NCBI GenBank assembly: GCA_029880275.1
Contig: JAOUOQ010000072.1
Location: 1-8,530, forward strand
Direction: 5' to 3'
DNA from: Candidatus Aminicenantota bacterium
Lineage (GTDB): Bacteria > Acidobacteriota > B3-B38 > Guanabaribacteriales > B3-B38
DNA length: 8,530 nt
In this document: one piece after another, positions 5,644-8,530 of the stretch
How the letters are laid out: every line of letters starts with the position of its first letter
Numbering within the stretch: the first letter of the stretch is position 1
Position numbers and translations under genes: made by a program
Notes under the pieces: model-generated
Seen by the model: the letters and a program-made list of their open reading frames with translations, nothing else
Told to the model about the DNA's origin: nothing
Databases searched by the model: none

Positions 5644-6864
5644 CTATGGCTCTGTTGAAAAATACGCCTTCCTTTTAAGATATCCTTTCTTCCTTGCCAA
5701 CACCATAAGAGTAATAGCAAGCACCGAGGTCATGGCGGCAAAAATTCCCAGGACGATAAAGATCATGCTTAGCCCAAACCTTTCCCCCAACCACCCGGCC
5801 AGACTTGAAGCGAAGGAGCCGACTCCCATGGACAGGAAGAAATATATCCCATAAGCCCGGCTGCGGACTCTGTTGCTGGTGTATTTTGCTACCAGCCCAT
5901 TTCCGACCGGTTGACAACTGAAGTGGAAGAAAGCGAAAGCCATAGCAGCTATTATCAACCCCGTATTGGTAGTCAGACCTATAAGAAAGAGAAAGGGCGT
6001 AGCTATAGTCAACAGAATGAACCACAGCTTCTCCAGCCCAATCCGGGGAGACCAAACACCCCCCAGATACTGCCCCACCACCCCTACTAACAATGCGGCA
6101 GTAGCCACCAAGCCCCCTTTAACTATTTGCTCTGGGCCCCACAACTGGCCTCCTACCTTTTCTGCCAGATAAGTGGGGAGGAAGACCATAGAGCCCCGAT
6201 AGATAAAACCTATCAGTATCTGAACCATATAAATAAGGGAGAGGAAGAGAGCCACATCCCTGAACCCTCTGCTCTTCGTTTTGTCGCTGTGGATTTCATG
6301 TTGGGGCTGCTGCCGAGAGAGAGTCTTCAGCCGAATAGACATTATCCCCAGAGCAATCCCTACCAGGGAGAAAATGAAATAGCCGGCACGCCATCCATAG
6401 TGGCTGGCTATAAATCCCCCTATTAAAGGAGACAAGGCTAATCCCAGATTCCCCCCTCCTCCGTGAATCCCAAGAGCTTTGCCCTGCTGTTTGACTGTAG
6501 ATGAAATCAAGGACAACGCTGCTGGATGATAAAGGCTGGCAAAAACTCCCAGACACGCTAACGATATAGCTAAACCTACTGCACCCCTCGATTGGGAGAT
6601 GAAAAAGGAAGAAGCCCCTGCACCTAATAAAGAGAGGGTGATTATCCGGTGACAGCCGATGCGGTCGGAAAGAAAGCCTGCTGGCAGGGCGCCTAACCCA
6701 AAGGCGAAATAAGAGATGGTCCCCAGATTGCCAATGTAAAAGAGCCCCACTCCTAACTCTTTTGCCATCAATATATTGGCAGTAATAAACAGAAGCATAT
6801 AGATGTGTGTCAGCCCATGAGCAGAGCTGGTGAGGGCGACTATCCTTCGTTCACGTGCCTCCAT
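5644..6864 (-). CDS. Major facilitator superfamily transporter (FSR/fosmidomycin-resistance-like)
   Basis: This is a 406-residue, roughly 12-helix inner-membrane secondary transporter. The loop 2-3 signature reads GFLSDRIGCHR (63-73), close to the MFS motif G-x-L-x-D-R-x-G-R-[KR]. In the N-terminal half, SLYHPAALSLI (110-120) and the glycine-rich GIHGGGGNLGLALSPLIGG (132-150) resemble the HP and GGN-G-P features of the FSR-like MFS branch, whose members export drugs or small metabolites. A hydrophilic central loop (about 178-204) separates the two six-helix halves. The second half contains FSCQPVGNGLVAKYTSNRVR (315-334) and ends in a basic tail. The substrate cannot be read from sequence. The ATG at 6864 has a GAGG nine bases upstream. 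The gene lies upstream of the translation operon on the same strand and diverges from sucC. MFS is certain; the FSR-like placement is moderate. Confidence 0.88.
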   Translation of the reverse strand: MEARERRIVALTSSAHGLTHIYMLLFITANILMAKELGVGLFYIGNLGTISYFAFGLGALPAGFLSDRIGCHRIITLSLLGAGASSFFISQSRGAVGLAISLACLGVFASLYHPAALSLISSTVKQQGKALGIHGGGGNLGLALSPLIGGFIASHYGWRAGYFIFSLVGIALGIMSIRLKTLSRQQPQHEIHSDKTKSRGFRDVALFLSLIYMVQILIGFIYRGSMVFLPTYLAEKVGGQLWGPEQIVKGGLVATAALLVGVVGQYLGGVWSPRIGLEKLWFILLTIATPFLFLIGLTTNTGLIIAAMAFAFFHFSCQPVGNGLVAKYTSNRVRSRAYGIYFFLSMGVGSFASSLAGWLGERFGLSMIFIVLGIFAAMTSVLAITLMVLARKKGYLKRKAYFSTEP

Positions 6865-6972
6865 AGGTGTTATCCTCTAACCCTCTGCAATTATTTCTTA
6901 TTCTCAGAGTTGGCTATATTCTCTTCAGAGCCACCTCTCTCGGTCCAATCCGACCTTTTTAAGGACGCCCTC

Positions 6973-7000
6973 ATTATAATAAGATTAAAGTGGTTGTCAA
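6973..7000 (-). promoter_or_regulatory. Consensus sigma70-type promoter of the MFS transporter gene
   Basis: On the minus strand, perfect TTGACA (7000-6995) and perfect TATAAT (6978-6973) are separated by 16 bases. Transcription would start near 6966, giving a leader of about 100 bases before the ATG at 6864; I see no recognisable riboswitch in that leader. An exact consensus in front of a transporter gene usually implies tight repression, and the -35 box lies inside a palindrome. Confidence 0.7.
6975..6980 (+). promoter_or_regulatory. Second, oppositely facing -10 element (TATAAT)
   Basis: The octamer ATTATAAT at 6973-6980 gives TATAAT on both strands, offset by two bases. The plus-strand copy faces sucC, but I find no good -35 box 16-18 bases upstream of it, so its activity is doubtful. 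Confidence 0.3.
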
Positions 7001-7007
7001 CCACTTT
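6987..7007. repeat. Perfect palindrome, possible operator, between MFS gene and sucC
   Basis: AAAGTGGTTG (6987-6996) and CAACCACTTT (6998-7007) are exact inverted copies around one central base. The palindrome covers the whole -35 box and part of the spacer of the transporter promoter, where a bound repressor would block RNA polymerase. The core GT...AC symmetry fits many regulators, including GntR-type ones, so no family can be named. Transcribed rightward, it would form an eight-pair hairpin followed by five Us (counting from the end of the stem), so a terminator-like role is the alternative. Confidence 0.55.
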
Positions 7008-7022
7008 TTCAACCCTCCCTTC

Positions 7023-7028
7023 AGGAGG
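7023..7028 (+). promoter_or_regulatory. Ribosome-binding-site-like AGGAGG upstream of the alternative sucC starts
   Basis: A perfect AGGAGG lies 2 bases before an ATG at 7031 and 8 bases before a TTG at 7037, both in the sucC frame with no stop before the accepted start at 7097. It could drive a SucC with a 20- or 22-residue extension, or be a relic. Confidence 0.4.
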
Positions 7029-7036
7029 AAATGACC

Positions 7037-7065
7037 TTGACAAATGAAAACCAAGCTGGTAAATT
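7037..7065 (+). promoter_or_regulatory. Predicted promoter of sucCD
   Basis: TTGACA (7037-7042) and TAAATT (7060-7065) are separated by 17 bases, the same boxes and spacing as the promoter in front of rplM. Transcription would begin near 7072, about 25 bases before the ATG at 7097, leaving just room for the ribosome-binding site AAGGGAG (7081-7087). If this is the main promoter, the AGGAGG at 7023 is not in the message. Confidence 0.5.
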
Positions 7066-7096
7066 ATCGGTGGTCATAAGAAGGGAGAATGTGGAG

Positions 7097-8260
7097 ATGA
7101 AAATACATGAATATCAAGCCAAGGCGATTTTAGCCAGCTATAAGGTTCCTGTTCCTCGAGGGGAGGTAGCCTTCGACCCGGAGCAAGCCTATAAGATTGC
7201 CCAGAAGCTGGGAGTTGACACCATAGTCCTCAAGGCTCAGGTACACGCTGGCGGCAGGGGCAAGGGTGGGGGCATCCGCCTTGCTCATAGCCCCGAGGAA
7301 GCCCGCCAGATAGCCAAAGAAATGATTGGAATGACACTGGTCACCCATCAGACCGGTCCCCAGGGGAAGAAGGTCAGGCGGCTGCTGGTGGAGGAAGGGA
7401 TGCAGATTGAGAAGGAGCTCTACCTGGGAATAGTGGTCGACCGTTCCACCTCACGGGCGGTGTTTATGGCCAGCGAAGCCGGGGGAGTGGACATCGAGCA
7501 GGTGGCTGCTGAAACCCCGGAGAAGATACTGAAGGAGCCGGTAGAGCCCTCGGTCGGTTTTCAGGGCTTTCAGGCGCGAAAGCTGGCTTACGGGCTGGGA
7601 TGGGACAAAGAGCTGGTCTCTCAGGGAGTCAAGGTCATGATGAGGCTCTATCGTGCTTTCCAGGAAAAGGATTGCTCTCTGGCCGAGATTAATCCCTTGA
7701 TAATCAACCACCAAAAAGAGCTGGTCGCCCTTGATGCCAAGCTGAATTTCGATGACAACGCCCTCTTCCGCCACCCCGATATAGTGGAGCTGAGGGACCT
7801 CGATGAGGAGGAGCCGCTGGAAGTGGAAGCCTCCAAATCAGACCTCAGCTATATCAAGCTGGATGGCAATATAGGCTGTATGGTGAACGGAGCTGGTCTG
7901 GCTATGGCAACCATGGACCTCATCAAGCAGGCTGGTGGAGAGCCGGCTAACTTCCTCGATGTAGGGGGAGCAGCCAGTGCAGAGAGGGTAGCCGATGCCT
8001 TCCGCATTTTAATGTCTGACGAGAGGGTGAAGGCGGTGCTCATTAATATATTCGGTGGGATAGTTCGCTGCGACCGAGTGGCTCAGGGAGTCATAGAGGC
8101 TATCAAGGAGGTCAAGGTGCAGGTTCCCATCGTAGTCAGACTGGAAGGGACCAATGCAGAAGAGGCAGCCGAACTCCTCCGACAATCAAAGCTCAACTTC
8201 GTGGTCGCCAAAGGCTTCAAGGAAGCAGCTGATATGGCGGTTCGCATGGCTAAGGCTTAA
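7097..8260 (+). CDS. sucC: Succinyl-CoA synthetase (succinate-CoA ligase), beta subunit
   Basis: SucC is the ATP-grasp subunit that binds nucleotide and succinate. With SucD it interconverts succinyl-CoA and succinate with phosphorylation of ADP or GDP in the TCA cycle. From the ATG at 7097 it has 387 residues, against 388 in E. coli. The motifs are MKIHEYQAKAIL (1-12), VLKAQVHAGGRGKGGG (44-59), LAEINPL (195-201), LDAKLNFDDNALFRHPD (212-228), LDGNIGCMVNGAGLAM (255-270), FLDVGGAAS (286-294) and NIFGGIVRCD (317-326). The Mg-nucleotide ligands align with E197, N199 and D213 of the E. coli protein at identical numbers, which supports this start. AAGGGAG nine bases upstream is a good ribosome-binding site. 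The frame is also open back to an ATG at 7031. Nucleotide preference (ATP or GTP) cannot be told. sucD follows after 34 bases. Confidence 0.97.
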   Translation: MKIHEYQAKAILASYKVPVPRGEVAFDPEQAYKIAQKLGVDTIVLKAQVHAGGRGKGGGIRLAHSPEEARQIAKEMIGMTLVTHQTGPQGKKVRRLLVEEGMQIEKELYLGIVVDRSTSRAVFMASEAGGVDIEQVAAETPEKILKEPVEPSVGFQGFQARKLAYGLGWDKELVSQGVKVMMRLYRAFQEKDCSLAEINPLIINHQKELVALDAKLNFDDNALFRHPDIVELRDLDEEEPLEVEASKSDLSYIKLDGNIGCMVNGAGLAMATMDLIKQAGGEPANFLDVGGAASAERVADAFRILMSDERVKAVLINIFGGIVRCDRVAQGVIEAIKEVKVQVPIVVRLEGTNAEEAAELLRQSKLNFVVAKGFKEAADMAVRMAKA

Positions 8261-8294
8261 TAGAGGTGAGATTCATTCATAGGGGAATATCAAA

Positions 8295-8530
8295 ATGAGC
8301 ATTTTAGTAGACACAAATACCCGTCTGGTGGTGCAGGGGATAACTGGCAAGGAGGGAAGCTTTCATACCCAGAAGTGCATGGAGTACGGAACCAAAGTGG
8401 TAGCGGGAGTTACGCCGGGGAAGGGTGGAATGAAGGTTGAAAATGTCCCCGTTTTCAATACCGTTGAAGAGGCGGTCCGCAAAGAGGGAGCAAATACTTC
8501 AATCATATTTGTCCCCCCGGCATTTTCTGC
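8295..8530 (+). CDS. sucD: Succinyl-CoA synthetase, alpha subunit, N-terminal part (cut by the right edge)
   Basis: SucD carries the CoA-binding domain and the histidine that is phosphorylated during catalysis. The 78 complete codons seen begin MSILVDTNTRLVVQGITGKE, a typical start with the Rossmann-like CoA-binding strand and GITGKEGSFH loop. They continue through EYGTKVVAGVTPGKGG, VPVFNTVEEAV and the IIFVPPAFSA segment, where the window ends. The catalytic His lies further on and is not visible. The ribosome-binding site AGGGGA is about eight bases before the ATG. It follows sucC by 34 bases on the same strand, the standard sucCD arrangement, so the two are almost certainly co-transcribed. 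Confidence 0.96.
   Translation, partial: MSILVDTNTRLVVQGITGKEGSFHTQKCMEYGTKVVAGVTPGKGGMKVENVPVFNTVEEAVRKEGANTSIIFVPPAFS

Noticed and set aside
5535..5720. Open frame on the minus strand across the end of the MFS gene and the rplM promoter
   Set aside because: It overlaps the MFS C-terminus and the operon promoter and has no family features; treated as chance.
6865..6966. The roughly 100-base leader of the MFS gene as a riboswitch
   Set aside because: Only short, scattered inverted repeats are visible and none matches a riboswitch core that I know; there is no terminator or clear site-masking helix.
7045..7080. Eleven-codon ORF (MKTKLVNYRWS) just upstream of sucC, as a possible leader peptide
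   Set aside because: The AGGAGG is about 16 bases away, too far, and the frame overlaps a likely promoter; there is no run of control codons or terminator to support attenuation.

Overview
This is a bacterial chromosomal segment dominated by housekeeping genes. Every informative protein is bacterial in type: ribosomal proteins L13, S9 and S2, a short EF-Ts, UMP kinase, ribosome recycling factor and succinyl-CoA synthetase. Three open frames appear to begin with TTG, base composition is mixed, and promoters of the sigma70/sigmaA type can be read by eye. The 199-residue EF-Ts and the gene order suggest a deep-branching or poorly cultured bacterial lineage rather than a proteobacterium, but I cannot name the phylum from the sequence alone.

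Layout, left to right. Positions 1-920 (minus strand) hold the N-terminal 306 residues of an exported tetratricopeptide-repeat protein that runs off the left edge. A short divergent promoter region (about 921-1146) separates it from a plus-strand multipass membrane protein of the DUF975-like type (1147-1725). That gene converges on a six-gene minus-strand translation operon, rplM-rpsI-rpsB-tsf-pyrH-frr, spanning 5519 down to 1788, with a good promoter at 5548-5576. Upstream of it on the same strand is a 12-helix MFS transporter (6864-5644). A divergent regulatory region follows, with a perfect-consensus promoter for the transporter, a palindrome over its -35 box and back-to-back -10 elements. 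Then sucC (7097-8260) and the start of sucD (8295 to the right edge) run on the plus strand.

How the genes work together. The six-gene operon joins ribosome parts (L13, S9, S2), elongation (EF-Ts) and recycling (RRF) with UMP kinase, which feeds pyrimidine nucleotide supply; this is a well-known bacterial arrangement. sucC and sucD encode the two subunits of one TCA-cycle enzyme. The membrane protein, the MFS transporter and the TPR protein have no shared pathway that I can see.

I found no rRNA, tRNA, CRISPR array, insertion sequence, phage or toxin-antitoxin signal, and nothing that amounts to a new system. The best leads are regulatory: the symmetric divergent promoter with its palindrome, the two competing starts of sucC, and possible folding of the rpsB ribosome-binding site. 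Others are family-level oddities: a charged S2 tail, and substitutions in conserved motifs of RRF and EF-Ts.
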